From: an uncultured Actinomyces sp.
GTDB lineage: Bacteria > Actinomycetota > Actinomycetes > Actinomycetales > Actinomycetaceae
Direction of reading: 5' to 3'
Length of the DNA stretch: 29,957 nucleotides
NCBI GenBank assembly: GCA_900541895.1
Contig: UWSI01000020.1
Span: 1 to 29,957, forward strand
A program made the position numbers and the translations under genes. Shown here piece by piece: positions 7,662 through 16,461 of this stretch. The notes beneath the pieces are model-generated. The model was not told where the DNA came from. It searched no databases and saw only the letters and a program-made list of their open reading frames with translations. Every line of letters begins with the position of its first letter. Positions within the stretch are counted from its first letter, which is position 1.

Positions 7662-8899
7662 CAGCGCAAGAAATCAGGAATATCCAAGACATCCGAAGGC
7701 TGCTCCTCTTCGAAGACACGAGGCACTTCGAGGGAAGGAACTTCCTTCGACGACTCTTCTTCGCTCTGGCGGGCAATCGGAATCTGGTTGGTGCGCGTTG
7801 GCAATTCGGGATCTGCGCGGTGAGCTGCGGTGTGAGCCGAGGCCACCTCGCCGATGCGACGCTGAGGAGCTGCTGGAGCCTCGGTCTTTTCCTGACGGGC
7901 GTGGACCGGGCGAGGGGCCACAACGGGCTCGCTTGCCGAAGAAGATTGGGATGCCACCTCGTCAAAGCCCGCCGCGATGACGGTCACGCGAATTTCATCA
8001 CCGAGGGAGTCATCGATAACAGAACCGAAGATGATGTTGGCCTCGGGGTGCGCGGCCTCGCGAACCAGGAGCGAGGACTGGTAGATCTCCTGCAAGCCCA
8101 GGTCGGAACCACCCTGGAAGAACATGAGGACGCCGTGTGCACCATCGATCGAGGCTTCAAGGAGCGGCGAGGAGATAGCGGACTCGACTGCACGAAGAGC
8201 ACGATCTTCGCCGGTTGCCGAGCCAATACCCATGAGGGCGGAACCGGCATCCTTCATTACGGACTTCACATCATTGAAGTCCACGTTGATCAGACCGGGG
8301 GTGGTGATCAGTTCGGTGATACCTTGAACGCCGGAAAGCAGAACCTGATCGGCGGCACGGAAAGCCTCGAGTACTGAGATATTGGCATCTGAGATCTGAA
8401 GCAGACGATCGTTCGGAATGACGATCAGGGTGTCAACCTCTTCACGGAGTTTCTCAACACCGGCATCAGCCTGGGATGCGCGGCGGTTTCCTTCAAAGGA
8501 GAAGGGGCGGGTGACAACACCGACGGTCAGGGCACCTGCGGTGCGCGCAATCTTCGCGACAACGGGGGCAGCACCGGTTCCGGTACCGCCACCTTCACCT
8601 GCGGTCACGAAAACCATGTCCGCGCCTTCAAGGGCCTCGGTAATTTCGTCAATGTGGTCTTCAGCTGCCTGTCGTCCCACTGCGGGGTCTGCACCGGCAC
8701 CAAGGCCATGGGTAAGGTCACGACCGATGTCGAGCTTCGTCTCTGCATCGGACATCAGCAAAGCTTGTGCGTCAGTGTTCACAGCAATGAACTCAACGCC
8801 TTTCAAGCCAACTTCAATCATTCGATTGACGGCGTTAACACCGCCGCCACCAACTCCGACGACTTTGATAACCGCCAGATGATTCTGCGGTGCGACCAT
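7661..8899 (-). CDS. ftsZ: Cell division GTPase FtsZ
   Basis: This tubulin-like GTPase polymerises into the division ring. From the chosen ATG (8899) the product is 412 residues. GGGGVNAVNRM (17-27) is followed by the tubulin signature GGGTGTG (103-109) and the T7 loop NVDFND (205-210), which supplies the catalytic aspartates to the next subunit. A Glu/Pro/Ala-rich linker ends in the conserved tail SDVLDIPDFLR that docks to SepF and other partners. The start fits a GAGG 8 bases upstream; an in-frame ATG 39 bases earlier would add 13 residues not seen in the family. A promoter-like sequence lies in the 136-base gap before it. Confidence 0.98.
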   Translation of the reverse strand: MVAPQNHLAVIKVVGVGGGGVNAVNRMIEVGLKGVEFIAVNTDAQALLMSDAETKLDIGRDLTHGLGAGADPAVGRQAAEDHIDEITEALEGADMVFVTAGEGGGTGTGAAPVVAKIARTAGALTVGVVTRPFSFEGNRRASQADAGVEKLREEVDTLIVIPNDRLLQISDANISVLEAFRAADQVLLSGVQGITELITTPGLINVDFNDVKSVMKDAGSALMGIGSATGEDRALRAVESAISSPLLEASIDGAHGVLMFFQGGSDLGLQEIYQSSLLVREAAHPEANIIFGSVIDDSLGDEIRVTVIAAGFDEVASQSSSASEPVVAPRPVHARQEKTEAPAAPQRRIGEVASAHTAAHRADPELPTRTNQIPIARQSEEESSKEVPSLEVPRVFEEEQPSDVLDIPDFLR

Positions 8900-8976
8900 A
8901 ACCTTGCCCTCTTTCTGCGCACCAACCTTAAACCTCAAGTAGAAGGTTGATGTTTGACCTGCGTGTAGACGGGAAG

Positions 8977-9005
8977 AAGGTAGGGGTAAGACCCAAATTC
9001 TTCAA
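8977..9005 (-). promoter_or_regulatory. Candidate ftsZ promoter
   Basis: On the minus strand TTGAAG (9000-9005), a 17-base spacer and TACCTT (8977-8982) fit a SigA-type promoter (TTGA core and TANNNT). Transcription would start near 8970, leaving about 70 bases of leader before ftsZ. The spacer contains the small palindrome GGGTCTTACCC. The gap between ftsQ and ftsZ breaks the run of overlapping genes, which fits a separate ftsZ promoter. Confidence 0.5.
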
Positions 9006-9035
9006 GACAATTCGCGGGCGTGTCGCTTCTCTAAC

Positions 9036-10136
9036 TTAAGAAGTGACAGGATGCACGGGCGAGGAGACATCATAGTTCCGTGCCTGACGCTGCGAAATCA
9101 AAACAGCCGCAACTTTTGCCTTGAGCTCGTTGTCCTTCGCTACTCCCCAATTGAGAGTTCGAGAATTGGTCAAGGTCATGGAAATGGTTTGGCCATCGTG
9201 AGTGATCATCGTGATATTCGAGCGCAGATCATCCCCCATCGCACTCCAAATCGCGGCGACATCAGCTGCAGCTTGTGCGCGCTGATCACCATCAGGAAGC
9301 GTCGTTGGGGCCATTCCCTCGGGAGCCGTTGAAGCAGAAGAAACCGTTACGCCTTGGTCGTCGACCAGAGCCCAAGAAGAACCGTCTTTCACCGCCAGAA
9401 TCGCTTGCCGCGGACGGATCTGAACGGTTAATCCGCGCGGCCAGGAACGCTGGACATTTACCTCACGAACCAGACGTACCTTCGCGATTTGCTCGTCGAT
9501 CGCAGAAGTCTTCAGGCGTGGAAGTGGAACAGAGGCGAAAGGCTCGATCGCGGCACGCACCTCGTTTTGAGTAGTCGTATCGTCGCCAAGCCCCTCGATC
9601 GACACCTTAGACATATCGAGAGCAAAAAGAGGCGAAAAGAAGACTCCCCACACCAAAGCACACACCACAATGACAGCACCACAGGCGGAGGCGACTCGAG
9701 TAAGGAGTAAACGTCGATGCGCATGCGTGCGTTCACGACGCCTCTCATTCAAATCAGCCGTTGCGCTTTCATCGCTAGACCCCAAAATCGCAGCCGCATC
9801 CGATTGCCCCAGTGGGCGGTTGAGCAGTTCTCCGCTACTGGGTGACTGCGCGCTTGCCTCACGCCTCGCCCGACGCAATTCGCGATTTCGCTTCCTACGC
9901 GCAGCGCGTTCTGCCTCTTTCTTCTCCTCGACCGACGAGGCCTGAGCCAAAGAGGGCGCGGGGCGATCCGAAACCGAGGCCTCGGGAGAAGAAGCAACGG
10001 TATCGGAAGAGGAACCTTCCCCGGGGGCTTCCTCGGGCGCGACAAAGCCCTGCGAGGACTCAGAAGAAACCTCTGGTGTAGAAGAGGCCTCGGGAGAAGA
10101 AAAACGGGAACGACGGGGGCGCGGGGGCTGCTTCAC
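9036..10136 (-). CDS. ftsQ: Divisome protein FtsQ
   Basis: FtsQ is a bitopic membrane protein that links FtsL/FtsB to the rest of the divisome. The 366-residue product has a long cytoplasmic tail rich in Ser, Pro, Ala and Glu (1-70), a highly basic and acidic helical stretch (70-95), one membrane segment (about 144-168), a POTRA domain (MSKVSIEGLGDDTTTQNEVR ... VNVQRSWPRGLTVQIRPRQA) and the FtsQ domain. I chose the GTG at 10136 because it overlaps the murC stop as GTGA, like its neighbours, and has GGGGAG 6 bases upstream. An ATG at 10166 would add ten residues and overlap murC by 34 bases. Confidence 0.94.
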   Translation of the reverse strand: MKQPPRPRRSRFSSPEASSTPEVSSESSQGFVAPEEAPGEGSSSDTVASSPEASVSDRPAPSLAQASSVEEKKEAERAARRKRNRELRRARREASAQSPSSGELLNRPLGQSDAAAILGSSDESATADLNERRRERTHAHRRLLLTRVASACGAVIVVCALVWGVFFSPLFALDMSKVSIEGLGDDTTTQNEVRAAIEPFASVPLPRLKTSAIDEQIAKVRLVREVNVQRSWPRGLTVQIRPRQAILAVKDGSSWALVDDQGVTVSSASTAPEGMAPTTLPDGDQRAQAAADVAAIWSAMGDDLRSNITMITHDGQTISMTLTNSRTLNWGVAKDNELKAKVAAVLISQRQARNYDVSSPVHPVTS

Positions 10137-11539
10137 TGGCCGCTCCCCTGCTCCGCATACTCCCACTCATCCAAAACATCGCTACCGGTCTGCGTAATCG
10201 AGCCAGCACCCATAGTGACTAAGATTCCGTCCTCACCGAGCTCGCGGGCAGCCATACGAGCGGCCTCATGCATATCGGGAACGTAGTGTGCTCGAGACAG
10301 ATGCGAAGTGATGAGCTGAGAAGTCACGCCGGGCACCGGATCCTCACGTGCGCCATAAATATCGCAGACGTAGACGTGATCCGCATGCGAGAGCGCCTGG
10401 GCAAAGCGCTCGGCGAAAGCCTGAGTACGCGAATACAGGTGCGGTTGGAAAACCACACTCACTTCCCCATCGCCAGCCGCAGTTCGGGCCTGCTGCAATG
10501 CTGCAGCGACCTCTGTGGGATGGTGTGCATAATCATCAAACAGACGACGGCTGCCAACCTGCCCCTTGAACTCGAAGCGCCGAGAAGTTCCAGCAAATGC
10601 AGCAAGAGAGTGAGCCATAGTCTGCGCATCGGTTCCCAAGCGAACTCCTGCAATCCACGCCGCACAGGCATTGAGAAGATTGTGAATTCCAGGAACGGCC
10701 AGATGAATTTCAGCCTTCACATCACCCCAGGCCAGGAGCGCCGAAGCGGTATGGCCATCAGTATGAGCCTCTTCGATGATGACATCTGCGCTTCCGCCCA
10801 AGTCTGCGCTCTCATGACCGGAGCGCGCGTAGGTCACGGTATCGATGCCCTGAGTTCGGGCATATCGGGCCAAACGGGCACTTCCACCGTCTTCACCGCA
10901 GCACACCAAGGTTCCACCCGGGCGCAGGCAGCCAACAAAGTCAACGAAGACCTGCTCAAAAGCTTCGCGCGAACCATAGCGATCCAAGTGATCAGGTTCG
11001 ACATTGGTGACAATCTCGATCCATGGAGTGTAGTTGAGGAAGGAGCCATCGGATTCATCGGCTTCGGCAACGAAAACATCTCCGCTGCCCAAGTAGGCAC
11101 CCGAGCCCAGCTGAGGAATCACTGCACCGACTGCAATCGAGGGATCTTCACCGGCATCACGAAGTGCCATCGAGAGCATCGCTGAAGTCGTTGTCTTCCC
11201 GTGTGCTCCCGCAACTGCCACAAAACGCATACCGCTTGCAGCCAGAGCCAGAGCCTGGGAACGGTGAATAACGCTTTGCCCACGTCGACGGGCCTCAGCC
11301 AGCTCCGGGTTACTCTCACGTACTGCAGTGGACACAACAACTACAGCGTCAGCAGGAACATGGGCAGCATCATGACCAACAAAAACCTCAATTCCTGCAT
11401 CACGGAGGTGATCAAGAATGGGAGATTCCTTCTGGTCAGAGCCCGAAACCTCAAGACCGCGATCCTTGAGAAGCTCAGCAACCACTGACATTCCAGCGCC
11501 GCCGATACCGATGAGATGGAAGCGATGGGAAGTACTCAC
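10133..11539 (-). CDS. murC: UDP-N-acetylmuramate--L-alanine ligase
   Basis: MurC adds the first residue, L-alanine, to UDP-MurNAc in the cytoplasm. The 468-residue product has the N-terminal dinucleotide-like motif LIGIGGAGMS (9-18), the ATP-binding GAHGKTTT (111-118), the family block NVEPDHLDRYGS, and the HPTEV segment near the start of the third domain. It starts with GTG at 11539, overlapping the murG stop as GTGA, with AAGGA 7 bases upstream. Length is normal. Confidence 0.97.
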   Translation of the reverse strand: MSTSHRFHLIGIGGAGMSVVAELLKDRGLEVSGSDQKESPILDHLRDAGIEVFVGHDAAHVPADAVVVVSTAVRESNPELAEARRRGQSVIHRSQALALAASGMRFVAVAGAHGKTTTSAMLSMALRDAGEDPSIAVGAVIPQLGSGAYLGSGDVFVAEADESDGSFLNYTPWIEIVTNVEPDHLDRYGSREAFEQVFVDFVGCLRPGGTLVCCGEDGGSARLARYARTQGIDTVTYARSGHESADLGGSADVIIEEAHTDGHTASALLAWGDVKAEIHLAVPGIHNLLNACAAWIAGVRLGTDAQTMAHSLAAFAGTSRRFEFKGQVGSRRLFDDYAHHPTEVAAALQQARTAAGDGEVSVVFQPHLYSRTQAFAERFAQALSHADHVYVCDIYGAREDPVPGVTSQLITSHLSRAHYVPDMHEAARMAARELGEDGILVTMGAGSITQTGSDVLDEWEYAEQGSGQ

Positions 11540-12663
11540 TTCTGGTCCTTCTTTTGAAGAGTCGATTCAATAAGGTCAGCAAGTTGTTGAGCACCATCGG
11601 GGTGCGCAAGTTCGCGCGATGCGATGGCCATTTCAGAAAGTTTTTCGCTTCCGAGCAGGGGGAAGATCGTACCTCGAACGTAATCGGAAGTCAGGTCGTG
11701 GTCTGCAACAAGAAGCGCACCACCCTGCGCAACATGATCCGCGGCGTTCAGCTTCTGCTCACCATTACCGATGGGAAGCGGAACATACACGCAGGGCAGT
11801 CCGAGTGCGGTCATTTCGGCAACCGTACCCGCACCCGAGCGACACACAACCAAATCAGCAACGGCAAGCGCATCTTCCATTGTGGAGAGGTAGTCAATGA
11901 CGTGCCAACGATCAGCAACACCAGCTGCCTTCACCGCATCGCGAACCTCTTGGTCCTTCCCCTTGCCGGTGAGGTGGACAACCTGCACCCCTTCGGGCAG
12001 CTCAGCGGCGACTTTCACCATCGCACGGTTCACATTGAGAGCCCCCAAGGAGCCGCCGGTGATGAGCAGGGTCTGCATATTGGGGTCGACCCCCAACTTC
12101 GAGGCCGCAGTGCGTCGCGCAGATTCACGTCCTTCTTCGGTGGTACGAGCAGCGGCAAGAGCCTGAATAGCGGGACGCAGAGGAAGACCAGTCACCACAG
12201 TTACTCCGTGCTTCGCCTTCAAAGGAGTCGAGGGGAAAGTCAATCCCAAGGCCGATGCCCAGCGCGCACCGACTCGGTTAGCAAGTCCAGGACGAGCGTT
12301 CTGCTCATGGATGATGACCGGAAGGCCCATCTTTCGCGCGGCAAGGTACGCGGGAGTAGAAACATATCCGCCGAAACCAACGAGCGCATCTGCTCCGCTC
12401 AGGGCGGAGCGGCACTGCGCGATCGCGCGCTTCATACGCCCCGGAAGAGAGAAGAACTGCAGAGAAGGTTTACGCGGCAGCGGAACGCGCTCAATAGTCA
12501 CCAACTCGACACCTGCAGCGGGAACCAGCGTTGTTTCCAGCCCTTGAGAGGTTCCAAGGGCAACGACGTCATAACCGCGTGAACGAAGTTCCAATGCGGT
12601 TGACAGTAAGGGGTTTACGTGCCCAGCGGTGCCACCACCTGCAAGAACAATTTTCTTTGTCAT
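11536..12663 (-). CDS. murG: Lipid II synthase MurG (GlcNAc transferase)
   Basis: MurG is a peripheral membrane glycosyltransferase that adds GlcNAc to lipid I to make lipid II. The 375-residue product begins MTKKIVLAGGGTAGHVNP with the family G-loop at 9-18. A second glycine loop (ITGGSLGALNVNR) follows, then CRSGAGTVAEMTALGLP in the UDP-binding C-terminal domain. The ATG at 12663 overlaps the ftsW stop as ATGA and has GGAAGGA 5 bases upstream. A longer frame reaching 12792 would add 43 residues inside ftsW with no family match, so it was not used. Confidence 0.97.
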   Translation of the reverse strand: MTKKIVLAGGGTAGHVNPLLSTALELRSRGYDVVALGTSQGLETTLVPAAGVELVTIERVPLPRKPSLQFFSLPGRMKRAIAQCRSALSGADALVGFGGYVSTPAYLAARKMGLPVIIHEQNARPGLANRVGARWASALGLTFPSTPLKAKHGVTVVTGLPLRPAIQALAAARTTEEGRESARRTAASKLGVDPNMQTLLITGGSLGALNVNRAMVKVAAELPEGVQVVHLTGKGKDQEVRDAVKAAGVADRWHVIDYLSTMEDALAVADLVVCRSGAGTVAEMTALGLPCVYVPLPIGNGEQKLNAADHVAQGGALLVADHDLTSDYVRGTIFPLLGSEKLSEMAIASRELAHPDGAQQLADLIESTLQKKDQK

Positions 12664-13943
12664 CGTGTTCCTTCCGTAGATCCAGCGCTCGCTTTTCCTG
12701 CGCGGCGGCGTCGACGCGAAAGCCGCGGGTCGCGCGAGGATCCCGACGAAAATTTCAGTCCCATAGTCATACCCGCGTTCTCGCGCGCGCAAGCAGCAAC
12801 CAATGCAATAGCCGAAATCGTAAAGAGGTAGGACGAACCGCCATAAGACACCAGCGGCAAAGGCACGCCAATAACCGGACCAAGCCCGGTCACAGACGCA
12901 ATATTAATAATCGCCTGAATGCCGATCCATGCAGCGACGCCACCACTAACAATTATTGCGAAGAAGGAGTTCGTCGAATGGATGAGGCGAACCATCCCCC
13001 AAATCATCAAACAGATACACGCAACGATGGTCAGCGTCCCTAAAAGGCCGAATTCTTCGCCAATAATTGCCAAGATAAAGTCGGTATGCGCTGCCTGAAG
13101 ATAGTTCCACTTTTCTCGAGATGCACCAGGGCCAAGACCCGTTAGCCCGCCCGAGCCAAGTGCCCACAGCGCGTGGTCAATCTGTTCGGGGGCCGAAAGG
13201 TTTCGCGCGGGGCGATTCCACGGAAGAACTGCAAGAATTCGCTTCATTCGCGTGGGGTTTTGGAAGACCAAGAAGATAACAATTGGAATCACGGAAAGAA
13301 AAATAACTGCAAACCACTTGCGCGGAAGACGCGCTACCCAGATTGCGCCAAATGCTCCTGCAGCCATGACCATCGCGGTGCCCATGTCCTTACCGAGCAT
13401 AACGTCAACAAGAGCGCCAAGAATGGGAAGCCCTACCGTGACCGCCATCTGTCGCCAGTCATTTCGGCGAGCGCCTTCACGCGACAGTGAGCGTGCCAAG
13501 GCAACGATCAACGCAAGTTTCAGAAACTCCGAGGGCTGGAATGTTCCAAGTCCAGGAAGCGACACCCAGTTGGTGTTTCCGCCCTGCGAGGCCGCCAGCG
13601 GCGTCATAACTAGTGCCTGAAAAAACAGGGCTGCAAGATAAATAGCCGGAGCCAAGCGGTACCACACTGCTGAGGGGATTCTTTGGATAAAAATCGCCGC
13701 TAGCAGGAAGGAAACACCGATAATGAGCAGCTGACGCAAGAATGCCGCGTAGGGACTGCCGCCACTGGCGATCGTTGTCACTGCAGAAGCTGAAAACCCC
13801 ATCACCAAACCGAAAACGGTCAAAATGAGCGCAGGGATAACGATCAGATAGTAGGTGGCGACAGGCGAATACACCCGATCTCCACGTTCTTTCGAGGCAA
13901 ATTCGAAACGCGGGATATGCAGGCGCTCCAGTAGGGAGCTCAT
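12660..13943 (-). CDS. ftsW: Septal peptidoglycan polymerase FtsW (SEDS family)
   Basis: FtsW polymerises lipid II glycan strands at the septum together with the FtsI transpeptidase. The 427-residue product has about ten membrane segments and SEDS marks such as GTFQPSEFLKLALIVALA, KDMGTAMVM and the late VTGLGPVIGVPLPLVSYGGSS. The C-terminal ~40 residues are Ser and Arg rich and probably cytoplasmic. The ATG at 13943 overlaps the murD stop as ATGA; a start four codons earlier is possible but would lie inside murD. RodA is the main alternative, but the position between murD and murG argues for FtsW. Confidence 0.95.
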   Translation of the reverse strand: MSSLLERLHIPRFEFASKERGDRVYSPVATYYLIVIPALILTVFGLVMGFSASAVTTIASGGSPYAAFLRQLLIIGVSFLLAAIFIQRIPSAVWYRLAPAIYLAALFFQALVMTPLAASQGGNTNWVSLPGLGTFQPSEFLKLALIVALARSLSREGARRNDWRQMAVTVGLPILGALVDVMLGKDMGTAMVMAAGAFGAIWVARLPRKWFAVIFLSVIPIVIFLVFQNPTRMKRILAVLPWNRPARNLSAPEQIDHALWALGSGGLTGLGPGASREKWNYLQAAHTDFILAIIGEEFGLLGTLTIVACICLMIWGMVRLIHSTNSFFAIIVSGGVAAWIGIQAIINIASVTGLGPVIGVPLPLVSYGGSSYLFTISAIALVAACARENAGMTMGLKFSSGSSRDPRLSRRRRRAGKASAGSTEGTR

Positions 13944-15379
13944 TGCGCCGCCCAATTCGCTTCAAGACGTTTAACCGCATCGCGGAAGACATCCCCGCGT
14001 TGCGCATAGGAACGGAACTGATCCCAAGATGCGCACGCCGGTGCGAGCACAACAGTATCTCCTGGGCGGGACAACGCCACGGCCTCGTTAACGACAGAGA
14101 ACATCCAGTCCTCGTGCCCATCGACTTCAACGAAGGGAATTTGAGGTGCGCGCTGGTGCAGCGCGTTCACAATCGCACTGCGATCCTTGCCAATGACAAC
14201 AACGCCTCGTAGAAGCGGAGCAACGCGAGCAACCAGGTCGCCAAACTCTTGGCCCTTCGTATCTCCTCCCGCGATCCAAACCGCAGTGCCGGGAGTAATT
14301 CCAGACAGCGAAGCCACGGCTGCATGGGCATTTGTCGCCTTTGAGTCATCAATCCAGGTGACATCAGCTGCATGTGAAATTACTGCACGTCGGTGATGAG
14401 CGGGGGTAAAGCTTCGAAGACCTTGTGCAACTGCTTCTGGCGGAACACCAAAGGCGCGCGCAAGACCGGCTGCAGCGGTTGCATCCATACGCGCAGCATC
14501 CGTAACACCGTCATGGTAGGCAACACGAAGGTCATCGACTTCAGCTAAGAATTGGGCCTGTATATGGCGTTTCTCAACAAAGGCACGCTCAACGAGCGCG
14601 TCTTCAACCCAACCAACCTGAGAGATTGAGGGGATCCCCAAAGTCAATCCAATTGCTCGGGCTCCCTCGACGACATCGGCCTCGGCAACCATGTTCTCCA
14701 CGGTGATATCGGAGGCGGGATAGAAACAGGCTTTTTGTGTCAGGTGATAAACCTTCGCTTTATCTGCTGCATAGGCCTGTGCACTGCCATGCCAATCAAG
14801 ATGATCGGCGTCGACATTCAAGCACACAGAAGCCAATGGAGAAACAGTCGAAACGGTATGTAGCTGGAAGGAAGAGAGCTCGACAGCGAAAACCGTTGCA
14901 TCGGTATCAATGGCTTCACAAATCGGAAGGCCGATATTGCCAACTTCGACGGCGTTCTCACCTGCTGCTCGCAGCATCGCTCCCAACATTCCAACCGTCG
15001 TCGTCTTGCCGTTGGTTCCAGTAACGCAAAGCCAGGGTCGGCCTGCGTGCTCGGAATCTTCTTGAAGACGCCAAGCCAGTTCGACCTCGCCAATCAGTTC
15101 AATACCAGCATTTTTTGCCGCCGAAAAAATGGGATGATGAGCGGGGATTCCCGGAGAGACAACAATGCAATCCGGCTTCCAATCGAGGACCACCTGAGCG
15201 AGCGCATCAGAATCAGCCTCGCTGACAAGCTCGATATTCGCGTTGTTTTCAGACTGGTCATCCTCGCGGGCTCTGCCGTCAAAGGCGCATAGCTGCGCAC
15301 CGCGTTTTACAAGTGCGTGTGCTGATGCCTTCCCGGATACTCCCCAACCGAGGATTGCGAAGCGGCCCTGCCAATTCAC
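13940..15379 (-). CDS. murD: UDP-N-acetylmuramoyl-L-alanine--D-glutamate ligase
   Basis: MurD adds D-glutamate to UDP-MurNAc-L-Ala. The product is 479 residues from the chosen start. An N-terminal FAILGWGVSGKASAHALVKRG fold precedes the ATP loop VTGTNGKTTTVGML (119-132), and NVDADHLDWHGS and WIDDSKATNAHA are the usual ligase blocks. I chose GTG at 15379 because it overlaps the mraY stop as GTGA, like the other junctions. An ATG at 15394 would add five residues and overlap mraY by 19 bases. Neither has a good Shine-Dalgarno sequence, so the start is less certain than the identity. Confidence 0.95.
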   Translation of the reverse strand: MNWQGRFAILGWGVSGKASAHALVKRGAQLCAFDGRAREDDQSENNANIELVSEADSDALAQVVLDWKPDCIVVSPGIPAHHPIFSAAKNAGIELIGEVELAWRLQEDSEHAGRPWLCVTGTNGKTTTVGMLGAMLRAAGENAVEVGNIGLPICEAIDTDATVFAVELSSFQLHTVSTVSPLASVCLNVDADHLDWHGSAQAYAADKAKVYHLTQKACFYPASDITVENMVAEADVVEGARAIGLTLGIPSISQVGWVEDALVERAFVEKRHIQAQFLAEVDDLRVAYHDGVTDAARMDATAAAGLARAFGVPPEAVAQGLRSFTPAHHRRAVISHAADVTWIDDSKATNAHAAVASLSGITPGTAVWIAGGDTKGQEFGDLVARVAPLLRGVVVIGKDRSAIVNALHQRAPQIPFVEVDGHEDWMFSVVNEAVALSRPGDTVVLAPACASWDQFRSYAQRGDVFRDAVKRLEANWAAQ

Positions 15380-16461
15380 AGTCGTGACACCCATTCTGCG
15401 TAGAAGAAACCGGCTCCCATCACTGCGAAAAGCGCTGCGATGAGCCAGAAGCGAATGACGATGGTGATTTCTTTCCAGCCCTTGAGCTCAAAGTGGTGGT
15501 GCAAAGGAGCCATCCTGAAAACACGCTTGTGCGTGAGTTTGAAGACGCCGATCTGGATGACATCCGAAAGAGTCGTGATGACGTAGAGTCCGCCAATCAA
15601 AATTGCAAGGAACTCAGTGTCGGTCAGGATTGAAACACCGGCGACTGCCGCACCGATGGCCTGCGAGCCGGTGTCGCCCATGAAGATCTGGGCGGGCGAG
15701 GCATTCCACCATAGGAAACCTGCCAAGGCACCAACCAAAGAGGAGCAGAAAATTGCGATGGAAAGAGGATCCCGGGTGTCGTAGCACGCGGTAACATTGA
15801 CCGTGTCCCCCCAGCAGGACTGAAGCAGCTGGAAGTACGAAATGAAGGTGTAGGCGACGAAAACAAAAATACCTGCGCCGGCGGCCAAGCCATCCAAGCC
15901 ATCGGTCAAGTTCACTGCGTTGGACCAGGCGGCAACGATGAAGTTCACCCACACGACAATGAGGATGACAGCCGCGACAATCCCCCACTGGGTGAAGGTC
16001 AATCCGAGGGGGCGAGCAAGAGAAATATCAAAAATACCCGGAGTACGACCGTGAACATTCGGAATCGTCAAAATACCCCACGTGAACAGCGAGGCAATAG
16101 CAACTTGGCCGACGATCTTTGCCCATGCGTGCAGACCAAGCGAACGCTGATGCATGATTTTTAGTGCATCATCAAGCAGTCCAATGAACCCGATTCCCAC
16201 GAAAAGGAATACCAAAAGGATTCCCGACCACGAGGGAAGCCCGCCGTTAATCAGGGTTCCGATAAACCATGCAACGACAGTGGCAAAAATGATGACGACG
16301 CCGCCCATTGTTGGGGTGCCGCGCTTCGTCATATGCGACGTCGGGCCATCTTGACGAATGAACTGTCCGTAATGGTTGTGCACCAAGTAGCGGATGAACA
16401 GAGGGGTGAGCGAAATTGAGAGGACTAGACCAACTGCAAAGGCAATAATGAGTCCAATCAT
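15376..16461 (-). CDS. mraY: Phospho-MurNAc-pentapeptide transferase MraY
   Basis: MraY transfers phospho-MurNAc-pentapeptide to undecaprenyl phosphate to make lipid I in the inner leaflet. The 361-residue product has about ten membrane segments. The family motifs are all present: LLDD (95-98), NLTDGLDG (184-191), MGDTGS (261-266) and MAPLHHHFELKGW near residue 320. The ATG at 16461 overlaps the murF stop as ATGA. Confidence 0.97.
   Translation of the reverse strand: MIGLIIAFAVGLVLSISLTPLFIRYLVHNHYGQFIRQDGPTSHMTKRGTPTMGGVVIIFATVVAWFIGTLINGGLPSWSGILLVFLFVGIGFIGLLDDALKIMHQRSLGLHAWAKIVGQVAIASLFTWGILTIPNVHGRTPGIFDISLARPLGLTFTQWGIVAAVILIVVWVNFIVAAWSNAVNLTDGLDGLAAGAGIFVFVAYTFISYFQLLQSCWGDTVNVTACYDTRDPLSIAIFCSSLVGALAGFLWWNASPAQIFMGDTGSQAIGAAVAGVSILTDTEFLAILIGGLYVITTLSDVIQIGVFKLTHKRVFRMAPLHHHFELKGWKEITIVIRFWLIAALFAVMGAGFFYAEWVSRL

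Noticed and set aside
12664..12792. A 43-residue N-terminal extension of MurG
   Set aside because: It lies inside ftsW, lacks family similarity, and the internal ATG has a strong ribosome binding site and an ATGA overlap.
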